A stretch of DNA of 64,000 nucleotides from Blastocystis sp. Blastoise (Eukaryota; Sar; Bigyra; Opalinata; Blastocystidae): positions 1 through 64,000 of the forward strand of contig JBBPEB010000022.1 of assembly GCA_039096225.1 (NCBI GenBank). The letters are read 5' to 3'. Position numbers and translations under genes: made by a program. Every line of letters begins with the position of its first letter. Within the stretch, counting starts at the first letter, position 1. Of the stretch, positions 1 through 12,017 are shown in pieces. The notes beneath the pieces are model-generated. The model ran no database searches. It saw nothing but the letters and a program-made list of their open reading frames with translations, and was not told where the DNA came from.

Positions 1-1921
1 ATGAGAATAGGCAAAAAAATTCCCATTGGTCAGTTTTTGGAAAAACCATTTGATTGGCTAATGTATACTATAGTTTGTCGCCGCAACTCCTCTAAACTTA
101 CGGGGAGTTAACTTTTGGCTGAAACACAGTTCAATACGATATAACGTGTAGTTGTGCACCGTATATTTGGTTAAGCGATATTATTAATAATTAAAAAGTT
201 ATTAATAAAAAAACAGAAAACATGATTTTTGAGTCGTTTTTGATTGGCTCTTTGGGATCATCCCGATAAAAATTGTTGACCAGACAATTGGAAAATAAAC
301 ATGGGGTAAACTTGATTTTTTCTCAATCCCACAATATACGTTATCCGTGTTTATTCTTTATATTTATCTACTTTTTAATACTTTTTCATATTGAACACGT
401 GAGGCCTTAACGGTCAAATTTAGATTCTTATTTTGACATGATATTCTGATTCAGGAGGTCGAAAAACCTAGGTGTACCAATTTTGAGCTCCTGAGGACGA
501 TTTTTGAGTGATCGATATTTTCTTTGATCTTCTTATAATCAACTAATATTGTAGTATTGTAATCAATAGGTCATCAAACTACTATATCTAAAACAAAGTC
601 TTAAAATAATGAGTTTTAGTGTCACAATTTTGAAAAGTGTGAATTAAGTGGTCTTAGAGTGAGAGATTCAATATAATGACTTTTATTTAGTAAACTAGAG
701 ATAATACTCTATTCTATGTTAAAAGGAAAGTCAAAATTATGAAGGTCAAAGTGTATGACCAAATGACAAAATGTGTCTTAAAAAGTAAAATGGTTTATAT
801 ATGTGTATAGAATCTTATATCAAGTCTATTCTATGAATAATAGCTTTAAATAAATAGTTTAAGGTTGTCAAATTTAAAAGAATGTGTAAAACATAGTCTT
901 AAACTGTGAATAAAAAATTTAGAGATATTAATTAGTATACAGCTGTAGTAGCTCTACAACATATCAAAAGTACAAAGAAAATAATTTTTAGAGAGTGGAT
1001 GTGTGAGGTGTTGTGACTATTATTTAAAATTTATTTTCACTTCAGTTTATATAAAATCGTGAATTTCGTGCATTGTAGAAAAATTGAGTCAAAATATCAA
1101 CTCTAAGGGTCTTAAATTTTGAAAAATGTAAAAATGAGTGACTTAGAGGACGAGATTCAAAATAAGAGCTTTTATTCATTAAACTAGAGTGTATGATCTA
1201 TATTATATTAAAAGAAGGGACGAAAATGTTTTGATCAAAGTGTATGAGCAAATGGTAAAGTGTCTTTAAAAGTGTTATGATGATGACAGTTGTGTATATA
1301 GGTTTAAATCAAGTCTACTCTTAAAATATTAGCTTTAAATAGCAAGTTAAAGGTTGTCTATTTGTCAAAATGTTTTAAAGACTGTCCTAAAATAAGAGAT
1401 TCAAGAAGTTGACTTTCATTTTATACATTATATGTCTATATAAACACTTTACTAAAAGAACTTTGGAAAATATTGTGGATGAGTGTTTTATCAAATGGTA
1501 AAGTTGTATCAAGAGTTGATTGTTTTCATTCCTTTTAGTATAAATCAATGTTTTGTGTCTACTCTTTAAAACTAACCATTTAACACTGAGTTTAAAGTTT
1601 TAAAGTCAACATGTGTGTTTGGTTTGTTTACTTTTAATTATTAAAATTGAGTTTAAATCAATAAAACAAGTTTAACACATGTATTTTGATTGATATAATC
1701 AGTTTTAAGATGACTTGGCTGTTTAAGTATAAATGGATTTGTTCTCATTGTGACTGTTGTTGAGAAGAGTAAGTCTAAAAAAACTATAAAAAGTTAGATA
1801 TATATATATATAAGGTCAAAATTGAAAAGTATAAATTAAACTGGATTAAAATAAATTTAAAAAAGAGAATATATATATATAATAATATATAAATAAAATA
1901 TTTAAAAAAAGAAAAATAAGA

Positions 1922-1988
1922 CTTCATGTCAGGAATTGAACCTGAAAACAATCTATAATGATTGCTTCTCTCCTTCCAGAGCATAAAG
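1922..1988 (-). ncRNA. tRNA-like cloverleaf, type I (Helitron A)
   Basis: Read on the minus strand it folds as a 7-bp closing stem (CTTTATG with CATGAAG), a CTCT/AGAG arm with a GG-containing loop, a long anticodon-like stem (CAATC/GATTG core) and a T-arm TCAGG-TTCAATT-CCTGA. The T-loop fits TTCRANY, and GGTTCAATTCC matches a Pol III B box. TGCTCTGGAAGG matches 11 of 12 positions of the A-box pattern TRGYNNANNNGG. T-rich runs that could terminate Pol III follow. The anticodon-like loop has only 6 nt, so this is tRNA-like and not an ordinary tRNA. Confidence 0.65.
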
Positions 1989-2014
1989 GGAGTTTAAAGA
2001 GTAATAATAATAAT

Positions 2015-2047
<33 letters not shown>

Positions 2048-2050
<3 letters not shown>

Positions 2051-2390
2051 GGAATGAAGGAAGTAGGAAGAATGTGGAAGTAGGAAGTAGGAAGAAAGAA
2101 GAAGGAAGGATGAAGGATGAAGGAAGAAGGAAGAAGTAGGAAGAAGGATGAAGGAAGAAGAAGGAAGAAGGAAGAAGTAGGATGAAGAAAGAAGGATGAG
2201 GAAGTAGGAAGAAGAAGGAAGAAGAAGGAAGAAGGAAGAATGACGGATGAGGAAGTAGGAAGTAGGAAGGAAGAATGAAGAATGAAGAATGAAGAATGAA
2301 GAATGAGGAAGAAGGTAGTAGGAAGGATAAGGAAGAAGTAAAATGAAGTAGAAAGAAGGAAGAAAGAAGAAAAAGGAACAAGAAGACTAT
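2048..2390 (+). repeat. Polypurine GGAAGAAGGAAGTA tract (Helitron A)
   Basis: Almost uninterrupted purines on the plus strand, built from GGAAGA, GGAAGTA and GAATGA units. The long open frames seen through it (Phe/Leu/Ser/Pro) are a consequence of the repeat. The same tract is present in all five copies (26951-27330 and 42001-42425 on plus, 19085-19455 and 37280-37885 as pyrimidines). On the antisense strand it is preceded by a TATATAG|GTTTAATAG acceptor-like junction, so it may lie in the last exon of the antisense unit. Such tracts can form triplex (H-DNA). Confidence 0.85.
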
Positions 2391-2427
2391 TAAACCTATA
2401 TACAATAGAAAAAATATAAAAAGATAA

Positions 2428-2434
2428 CATAAAA

Positions 2435-2465
<31 letters not shown>

Positions 2466-2669
2466 AATAAATAAATAAATATAATAAATATAATAAATAT
2501 AATAAATATAATAAATAAATAAAAAACATAAATAAATAAATAAATAAATAAATATAATAAATAAATAAATATAATAAATAAATAAATAAATATAATAAAT
2601 AAATATATATAAATATAATAAATATAATAAATAAATAAATAAATATAATAAATAAATAAATAAATATAA

Positions 2670-2700
<31 letters not shown>

Positions 2701-2752
2701 AAAACATAAATAATAAATAATAAAAATGAAAACAATAAATAAAATATAAATA
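2428..2752 (+). repeat. AAATA/TTTAT microsatellite tract (Helitron A)
   Basis: AAAT and AATA-type units interspersed with ATAAT. It lies in the presumed intron between antisense exon b and the polypyrimidine exon. Equivalent tracts occur at the same place in B, C, D and E. Confidence 0.85.
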
Positions 2753-2757
2753 TATAC

Positions 2758-3069
2758 CTAATAGAATAATCTGAAACCACAGACTAAGAAGAACGACATG
2801 AAAAAACGAAGACCACAACACATCAACAACATTTTCTTTCCTATAGAATAAAAATAATTAAAAACAATTTAATAGATGATATAAAAAGACAAAATAAATA
2901 ATATAGATAATAAAATTAAATAATAACAAAAAGTAATTAGTAAAAAATAAACAGATGTTAAGAAATAAATAATATATTTATATACCTGATAATAAGTAAC
3001 CCATTTCACACAACCAGGACCACTTTAAGAACCACTCACCACCACAACCAAGACAAATACAAGAGAATC
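2758..3069 (-). CDS. Antisense conserved exon pair of unknown product (Helitron A)
   Basis: Two exon-like blocks on the minus strand: exon a 3069-2986 (84 nt, TATAG before it and CAG|GTATA after it) and exon b 2840-2758 (CTATAG before, TAG|GTATAT after). The joined frame reads GFSCICLGCGGEWFLKWS at its start and stops in exon b. Exon a is 28 codons and stays open in A, D and E with the pattern CICLGC...FLKWS.LC, but has stops in B and C. A preceding exon-like stretch ends near 3171 at CTGG|GTATGT and has no ATG. The unit is transcribed away from the Rep/Hel gene and has the same polarity as the tRNA-like element. I do not recognise the peptide; the Cys spacing suggests metal binding at most. 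It could also be a spliced non-coding RNA. Confidence 0.4.
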
Positions 3070-3216
3070 CTATAAAAAAGTGTATTATTATAAATAAATA
3101 AATTAATATATACAAATAAATATAAAAATAATAACTAAATAACATCAAATTAATTAATAAAACATACCCAGACAATCAATACAAACAAATATTTAAAAAA
3201 TGTAAAAAACTATAGT

Positions 3217-3232
3217 TTTTGGGTACCCAAAA
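3217..3232. promoter_or_regulatory. TTTTGGGTACCCAAAA palindrome between divergent units
   Basis: A 16-bp perfect palindrome lies between the antisense exons and the first Rep/Hel ATG at 3427. It is conserved at 18311 (B), 28081 (C) and 43119 (E) and damaged in D (near 36550). Its place in the roughly 360-bp divergent gap fits a bidirectional promoter or a binding site for a dimeric protein. Function is inference. Confidence 0.5.
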
Positions 3233-3426
3233 TGTTTTTAATAAAAAATGTCCCTATTATCAGCTTAGCATAAGATAATAATAAAAATTCGAGGTTATTT
3301 ATGATTCCTATTAATTTTTAAATATGCATATTTTAAATATTGTCCCTATTTTACAAAAGTTCAAATATGAATATGTTTTTGTTTTCTACATAAAAATACT
3401 TATTTTATAATTAGTTATTAAATAAG

Positions 3427-6400
3427 ATGCCTAGAAAAGGCAGAATGTCATCAAGGCGGAGGTCCTTGAATCAAAAAAAATACGTTTCTCAAAGACGGTC
3501 CAGTATGTATTGTATTTATTTTTTTTTATTATTCATATATAGGTTCTTCTACTCAACAGGATGCAAGTATGGATGTCATTGATGGTGATGGTGCTTATCA
3601 ATATGGTCTTGAAGGTATATATTTATACATTTCTTTTTGTTTTATTATTTTATATTATCTTAGACTCTTCTCTGTCCTTGGTGTCCTTTACTGATGATGG
3701 TATAATGTTTTCAAGTGGTCTTGAAGGTATGTTGTCAATCATTTGTTTTTATTTTTATATTTTTATTTATCTATAGGTTCTTCTGTTGTTGTGGACTCTG
3801 TTGCTGGAGCTATTGATGATGATATACACTCCACTAATGGTCTTGAAGGTATGTTGTCAATCATTTATTTTATTTTTTTTTTTTATTTTTATTTATCTAT
3901 AGGTTCTTATACTCATGATGATGTTGTTGCTGATGCTACTGATGGTGATGCTAACTCTTCTCATGGTCTTCAAGGTATGTAATCATTTATTTATTTATTT
4001 ATTTTTAATTATTTCTTTTATTTCCTATTTATATGTTATTATAGGTTCTTCTGTTGCTATGAATGTTGGTGCTGATCTTAATCATAAAGAAGGTATATAT
4101 AATATATTTTCTTTTTCTTCTTTTTGATTTACTTTTATTTTATAAATATATATAGGTCCTTCTGTTCTGATAGTGTCTTCTGTTCATGGTACTGTATCTG
4201 ATGGTGATCATCCTTCTAATGCTAAAGGTATATAGATATATCATATATATATATTTTTTATTATTCTTTTAATTCTTTCTTATTTGTTTTTATATAGGTC
4301 CTTCAACTCAGTTAGTACATGGTCATTCTTCTATTCCTTCTTCAGAAGGTATATATATATATATATATATATATGTATCTATGTTTATTCTATTTTATGA
4401 TTCTATATAGGTGTGTCTTTTAATTTGGGATCGTGTGACTCTGTTGTTGGTCTTGATATAGTTACTACTAATATATATAAAGGTATATATATATATATAT
4501 AATATTATTTATTTATTTATACTTATACTATTGTATATATATATATAGGTGATGGTGTTAATAATTCTTCAGTCGTTGATGGTGTCAACAATTCTTCAAT
4601 TATTCAATGTATATTTATACTTATATTATATTCTATACTTATATAGGTTCAAATAAAGTTGTGGGTAAGTATTATTTATTATTTTAGTTTCTTTTTCTTT
4701 TGTTTTATTATTTTTTTTTCTTTCACAGATAATAGCTTTCTGTTGTCTGCTTTCTTTTTATTATCTATTTATATATTTATTTACTAAGCTTAGCTTTAGC
4801 TACTTAGTATTTAAATATTTAATAGAATCCTTTCTTTTTTCATTTTTGTTTTGTTATTTTTTTTTTTATTTTAATTTTACTTTAATCGTATCGATTAACG
4901 GGAAGGTGTCGGATATTAAGATAATTTTTGAATTACTTAATATTAAATAGTGTTGAGTATTTTAATATTTGTATTTAATTTAATTAATACAACTATTGAT
5001 TACCTATATGACTCATACTATTGCTGACTATTGTTCGCTTCTAACTCTATATAGTCTAACCGATGTAATACTATCAATGATGAGATATCTAAGTGTTAAG
5101 ATTCTTCACTTACTCACATTGTATATGATATTAACTGGTAGTTAGCTATATGTTTATAGAATGTTGTAACAAAGCACAATAGCTATAGATGTCCTCTATG
5201 AGGTTGAATCATATAGATTGTTTAATAAATTATACAATATTAATTACCTATACTTATTTAATATTAGTTTTCATTAATTATAATATTATCTTTCATTACA
5301 TTATAGTATTGAAGATAATTATTAATTAATAAAGTTTTTACTTTATATTATTTAATATATCATACTATATGTATGTATTATTATATTAATAAAGGTTATA
5401 TACTTTATATTAATAAATATATCATAGTATATCTATGTATTATTATATTAATAAAGGTTATATACTTTATATTAATAAATATATCATAGTATATCTATGT
5501 ATTATTATATTAATAAATGTTATACTTTATATTAATTAATATATCATAGTATATTCTATGTATTATTATATTAATAAAGGTTATATACTTTATATTAATA
5601 TATATAATATCATACTATACTTATGTATTATATTATATTAATAAAGGTTATACTTTATATTAATAAATATATCATAGTATATCTATGTATTATATTATAT
5701 TAATAAGAGTTATATACTTTATATTAATAAATATATCATACTATATCTATGACTTATATTATATTAATAAAGGTTATACTTTATATTAATTAATATATCA
5801 TACTATACTTATGTATCATATTATATTGATGAAGGTTATACTTTATATTAATTAATATATCATACTATACTTATGTATGTATTATTATATTAATAAATGT
5901 TATACTTTATATTAATATATATATTATCATACTATATCTATGTATTATATTATATTAATAAAGGTTATACTTTATATTAATTAATAAATACTTCAACAAC
6001 TATAACAATGAAAGTTAATTTATATACTACACAACTAAACTTTATTCTAAACTTAAACATAATATATTTAATATCTAATAATTAATATATATAGGTTCCA
6101 ATAAGGATAAAATAAATAATAATGATTTATCTAAATCATTTGGTTTTAACTCAAAACCTTTAGCTTTGTTTTCGACTTTTAATTTTCAAAATAATATTCC
6201 TTTACAAAACATTCAAAACAATAATTCAAATAACAATATTGATATTGATATCGATAATCGTTATTCACAAATAAATAATAATAATTCTATATTAAATAAT
6301 GGTTCAAACCTATTCAATCAAATGAATCCAGTTAATCAATCAATTAATAACATATCTATTGTTCAAAGTCAAATTAATAATAATAATCAATCTATTCCTA

Positions 6401-9400
6401 TATCAACTACTATTATACAACCTACAGAAAAAAATACTTCTGTTTCTAATAATAATAATGATTCTATTAATACTTCTTCACACTCTTTACCTGTTGTTAC
6501 TACTATTCCAACTGATGTAAATATATCTAACAATAATAATTCTACAATCATTAATGATAATACAAATAATTCAAGAAATAACACTAATACTAATAATAAT
6601 GAAACAATAATACATAGAAATAATAGATCTATTAATTCCATTATGAATAGTTATTTAACTATTCCTGATTTAAGTCCTATTCTTCCTCCTTTAAGTATTC
6701 TAACAAATATTCCTCATATTAATTTAAATAATGATAATGAATCAGAAATTATAACAACAATACCTAATAGTAGTAGTAGTAGTAGTTCAAGTGATAGTAG
6801 TAGTAGTAGTAGTAGTAGTTTTTCTGATAATGATTCTGATTCTGATTATATTGATCCTTTTCCTAATATTAATAGTAATACTCAAAATAATGACGAAATA
6901 CCAGTTGTAAGAACTATTAGAAGACCTATAACAGATAATAGTATGTTTTTTATTATTTAAATATATTTATTTAATACTTTTTTATAGTTGAAGAAGATAT
7001 AATTATTCATCCTATTATTAATAGAGGAAGAAGAAGAGCTTTAGATATTTGTATGCTATTTATTTTTTATAATTCTTTATGAATAATTAAATAACAAATT
7101 ATTTTTATAGATAATCAACAAAGATTATTATATCCTGGATTACATAATTGTATTGCTTCTATTCAAAGAAGTATTTATATATATTTAATATTTATTTTAT
7201 ATTATTTTATATAGATTCTCATGGTGATTTCGTATTAAATGAAGCATTGAATACTTATAAAGCTAATTATTTAGGTGATTTTAATGTTCATTGTGAATAT
7301 TGTCATGCTAAACATTTTGAATTAGAGAAAGGAATGAATGATAAGTTTTATACTTGCTGTGGTAGTGGTAAAGTAGTTCTTCCTGAGCTTCCTGATCTTC
7401 CTAATACTATTCGTTCTTTATTACAAAGAGATAATCCAGATTCAAGAGAATTTATTAATAATATTATTCGATATAATAATTCTGTTGCTTTAGCTTCTTT
7501 AGCTGGAAATAATACTTCTGATGATGATTTAAGAAATTCTTCTGGACCTTTACTATTTAAATGTGGAGGTAATATATATCATACTTTTAAGAGTGCTTTA
7601 GATTTTGATGTGAATGATCCTACAAGACATCCTGTATTCAATCAATATTATATGATAGATGGAGATGAAGCTACTCATATGAGAAGTATGAATCGATATT
7701 TTTGTGATTTAAAACCAAATATTTTAGAGATATTAGATAGTACAATAAGAGAATATCATCCATTAGCTCAAATATATAATTCACTTCGAGAAAGAGTAGA
7801 TGAAGTATTAGAAGAGAATAGTCAAATGAATAGAAATAATATTAATTTATTAATAGAGTTTAAGAAACAAAGAAGAGAAGTACCTGATATAAGAAGATAT
7901 AATACTCCTCAAGTAGATGAAGTAGCAGTAATATATCAATATAGAGAAGGAGGAGTAATGCCAGAAAGAAGTTATTGTTGTTTTCCTAGAAGTGGTATGG
8001 AAATAGTAGCTACTAATAGTAATAATGAACAGAATCGTTATACTTCAGGTCAATATATAGTAATGAAGAATACTAATTCTTATATAGATTGTATGGTTTA
8101 TCCAGTTATGTTTCCAACTGGAAGACAAGGTTGGTATCCAGATTTATTATCATTGAATCGTTCTAATCAAATTACTATTACTATGTTAGAATATTATAAT
8201 TATATGCTTCAAATGAAAGATCCACCTTATGATAATTATTTATTAAAATATAAGAAATTAACTTTACAATATATTACTGATAATTATATTCGAGTAGAAC
8301 AAAATAGAATTAATTATATACGAAATAATCAAAATAAGTTAAGAGCTTCAACTTATCAGAATATAAATAATATGTTAGAAGAGAGAGGAGATCAAATAAA
8401 TGAGAATGATAGAAATATAGATAGAATAGGTAAAGCTATTATATTACCTTCTTCTTTTGTTGGTAGTCCAAGAAATTTGCAACAGAAATATATGGATGCT
8501 ATGAGTGTAGTTCGAGAATATGGTAAACCTGATTTATTTATAACATTTACTTGCAATCCAGATTGGTTAGAAATAAAGAATAATATTCCAGAAGGTTATA
8601 CTGTTAATGAATTTCCAGATTTAGTTTCAAGAGTGTTTCATTTAAAGTTGAAACAATTACTTTCTGATATAAAGGATAAGAATATATTTGGTACTGTAGA
8701 AGCTTTATTATATTCAGTGGAATTCCAAAAGAGAGGTTTACCACATTCTCATATATTAATTATTTTAGATACGAATTCTAAATATAGAACAGAAGATGAA
8801 GTAGATAGTATAATAAGTGCAGAGATTCCTGATAAAGAATCAACTCCTCTTCTTTATGAATTAGTTAAGAAACATATGATTCATGGTCCATGTGGTCCTG
8901 ATTATGATACGAATTGTGTTTGTATTGATAGATCAACAGGTAAATGTAGTAAGAGATTTCCAAAAGAATATATAGAGCAAACTAATTGTCATTTAAATTC
9001 TTATCCTTTATATCAAAGAAGAAATATTCCTGATAGAACTATTACTCTTATTCGTAGTCATAATACTTATACTATTGATAATCGTTGGGTAGTTCCTTAT
9101 AATCCTTATTTATTATTGAAATATCAAGCTCATATTAATGTAGAAGTCTGTTGTAATATTCAAAGTACAAAATATATATATAAGTATGCATTAAAAGGAA
9201 ATGATTCTGTGATAGCTCAATTAAGAAGAGTGAATGATAATGGAATAGTAGATGAAACTCAAGCTTATTTAGATTGTCGATATGTTTCTCCTCCTGAAGC
9301 TTCTTATCGTTTGAATTGTTTTGAAATTACTTATAATTCTGTTTCTATTAATAGATTACCTATTCATTTACCTGATGATCCATATATATTATTTCGAGAA

Positions 9401-11827
9401 GGACATGAAGTAGAAGCATTAAGGAATAGTTTAGAGAAAGGTACTAAATTAACAAAATACTTTGATTTAGAGAAAGAAGTTCAGAATCAAAGAAAGATAT
9501 ATACTTATTATTATATAGAGAAGAAGCATGGTATTCGTAATATGAATAATGTAGAAGAAGAAAGAGAATTGATTCAAGTTCGTTTAGAAGAGATAAATAG
9601 AATAAATAGTTATGAAGTAGATGATGATAATATATCCGAAGAATTATTGAAAATATTAGATGAGAAATATCCTATTTATGCTTATCATGAAATACCAAAA
9701 TATTATGTATGGAAATCGAATACAAATACTTGGAATAGACGTCAGAGAGATATAAAAGCTTTAGGAAGAATGTATTATGTGAATCCAAAAGATAAGGAAC
9801 GATATGCTTTGAGATTATTATTATTGAATACGAAAGGAGCTGATAGCTTTGATTCTTTGAAGATAGTAAAAGGATTGAATAGTAATGAACCTTATAGAAC
9901 CTTTAGTGAAGCAGCTATAGCAAGAGGATTATTGAATAATGAGAGAGAAGTATTTGATTCATTTTCAGAAGCTATTGTTTTTGCTACTCCATGTCAATTG
10001 AGACAATTATTTATTACTTATATTTCAGAATCATTATTAACAAATGTGAAAGAGTTTTGGATTCGATTTAAATCATTTCTTAGTGAGGATTATAAACATT
10101 CAATGCATAATAATGAAATAGATTATATAAATACTCCTTTAGCTCAAGATTTAGATTCATCAAGTGTTATAGAAGATGATACTAATAGTGTTCTTCAAGA
10201 TTATGAAATACGTACTTTACAAGATATAAAAGAGATGATGATAAGTATAGGAGTGAATTATAATGATTTAGGATTACCTCAAGTAGAAGAACAACATCAT
10301 TATAATGATTATAATTATAATCCTACATTAGAATTACAAGAAGCTAATAGAGTAATAGAATTATTAAATGAAGAACAAAGAAATGCATTTGATAGAGTAA
10401 TTCATTCAATAGAAAGTAGTAGAATAGAAGATAAGTTATGTTTCTTTATAGATGGTCCAGGTGGAAGTGGAAAGACTTTCTTATATAATAGTTTATTAAG
10501 TTATTTACGTGGACATAATAAGAATGTATTACCTGTAGCTTCAACAGGAATTGCTTCTACTTTATTACCAGGTGGTAGAACAGCTCATAAACAATTTGGT
10601 ATTCCTTTGAATGTTGATCCTGATTCTACTTCAAATATAGATTTAGCTAGAGATAGAAGAAAAGTAGAAGAAATAAGAATAGCTGATTTAATAATATGGG
10701 ATGAAGCTCCTATGATGAAAGGTGATTGTTTTATGGTAGTACATAGATTATTATGTGATATAATGAATACAGAATTAGATATTCCTTTTGGTGGTAAAAC
10801 AGTAGTATTAGGAGGAGATTTCAGACAATGTTTACCAGTTATAAGAAAAGGAACTCAAGCTCAGATTGTTAGTTCTTCTATAAAGTTTTGTTCCTTATGG
10901 AATTCTATCAAAAATAATGTCATTCATTTATCAAGAAATATGAGAGCTTTAGAAGGAGCAGATGATTTTAGACAATGGTTATTACAAGTAGGAGATGGTG
11001 TTCTTTCTAATAATTATACTATTAGTCATCATTTAGATATAGATTATATTCCTATTCCTCCTCAATGTATTGTGAATGATGATTTATGTGTTACTGTATT
11101 TGGACATCGAATCAATACTTCTCTTGATTCTGATATCAAACGATTAGCTTCTTCTGTTATATTAGCTTCTACTAATGATTGTGTTGGTACTTTAAATGAT
11201 TTCATTGTTGATAATCTTCTTTCTGGAACTACTACTCCTTATATCTCTTCTGATTCTATTCTTGATTCTGAAACAGATGATCCAGAATCAAATTATCCTA
11301 TCGAGTTTATCAATTCTCAAACACCTTCTGGAATGCCTCCTCATATATTAAATTTAAAAATAGGTTGTATCATTATGCTTTTAAGAAATCTTAATCCTTC
11401 TAAAGGATTATGTAATGGTACTAGACTTATAGTAACTCGATTAGGATCAAATAATATTACTGCTACTATTTTAAATCCTCCTCCTTCTCTTACTATTGAT
11501 GAACAAACTGTTATTATTCCAAGAATCATCTGTAATTCAAATCCTGAAGATCTTCCTATTATTATATCCAGAAGACAATTTCCTATTCGTTTAGCCTTTG
11601 CCATGACTATCAACAAATCTCAAGGACAAACATTTGAAAGAGTTGGTGTTTACTTAGATCGTCCTGTCTTCTCTCATGGTCAACTCTATGTTGCTTTCAG
11701 TCGTGCTCGATCTTTCAACGCTCTTTTTATTAAGGTAGTTGATAGTGTCTCTCAAGGTAAGATGATTAGTAGTAGTAATGAAATATTTACTAAGAACGTG
11801 GTCTTCAGGTCTACTCTAAATAATTAA
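3427..11827 (+). CDS. Helitron Rep/helicase transposase, 15 exons, about 2085 aa
   Basis: Encodes the replication-initiator and PIF1-type helicase that drives rolling-circle transposition. Inferred exons: 3427-3502, 3543-3614, 3664-3726, 3777-3848, 3903-3974, 4045-4092, 4156-4227, 4298-4348, 4411-4482, 4549-4608, 4647-4664, 6095-6940, 6988-7050, 7111-7170, 7215-11827. Every intron is phase 1 and every internal exon is a multiple of 3, so the frame stays open throughout. Residues 1-225 are a basic start (MPRKGRMSSRRRS) followed by short acidic Ser/Gly/Asp units, most opening with GSS or GPS. Residues 226-507 are Asn/Ser-rich low complexity. The Rep domain shows PHSH (HUH histidines near 1059 and 1061) and KYIYKYALKG (tyrosines 1202 and 1206). 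The helicase shows Walker A GPGGSGKT (1629-1636), Walker B IIWDEAP (D1711, E1712), GGDFRQCLPVI and INKSQGQTF. No frameshift or stop is seen, so the gene may be active. The domain calls are secure; the N-terminal microexons are inference supported by frame continuity. Confidence 0.9.
5340..5985 (+). repeat. About 62-bp AT-rich minisatellite in Rep/Hel intron 11
   Basis: A unit containing 'ttaataaaggttatac' and 'atatcatagtatatctatg' repeats roughly ten times with small length changes. It lies within the 1.43-kb intron between exons 11 and 12, by far the longest intron of the gene. The first part of that intron (about 4700-4960) is homologous to the sequence just after the exon series in B-E. 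Confidence 0.8.
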
Positions 11828-12017
11828 ATGCTTTATTTTTTCTTTTTTCTTCTTTTGTTATATTTGTTTGTTTTTGTTTTATGTTTGTTAATTATTTTTT
11901 CTTTTTAATCTATTACTTCTTCACTTTTTATTTGTTTTTTAAATGTTTATAATAAACAAGGTTGTTTTGTTCAATAAAGTTAAAGAAATAATTTTAAAAC
12001 CCAACTGCACAACGCAG

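Noticed and set aside
1922-1988. Ordinary functional tRNA gene
   Set aside because: The anticodon-like loop is 5-6 nt in type I, the whole is only 66-67 nt, and the copies belong to transposons; called tRNA-like instead.
1924-2821. Long minus-strand open frames rich in Phe/Leu/Ser/Pro and Tyr/Ile
   Set aside because: They are translations of the polypyrimidine and TTTA repeats and of introns; the same occurs in every Helitron copy.
5340-5985. CRISPR-like array
   Set aside because: Repeats are contiguous without unique spacers and the setting is a eukaryotic intron.
6387-6641. 84-aa minus-strand ORF within the Asn-rich Rep/Hel exon
   Set aside because: Shadow of the Asn/Ser-rich coding sequence of exon 12.
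11341-11616. 91-aa minus-strand ORF within the helicase domain
   Set aside because: Overlaps the conserved PIF1 helicase codons on the other strand.
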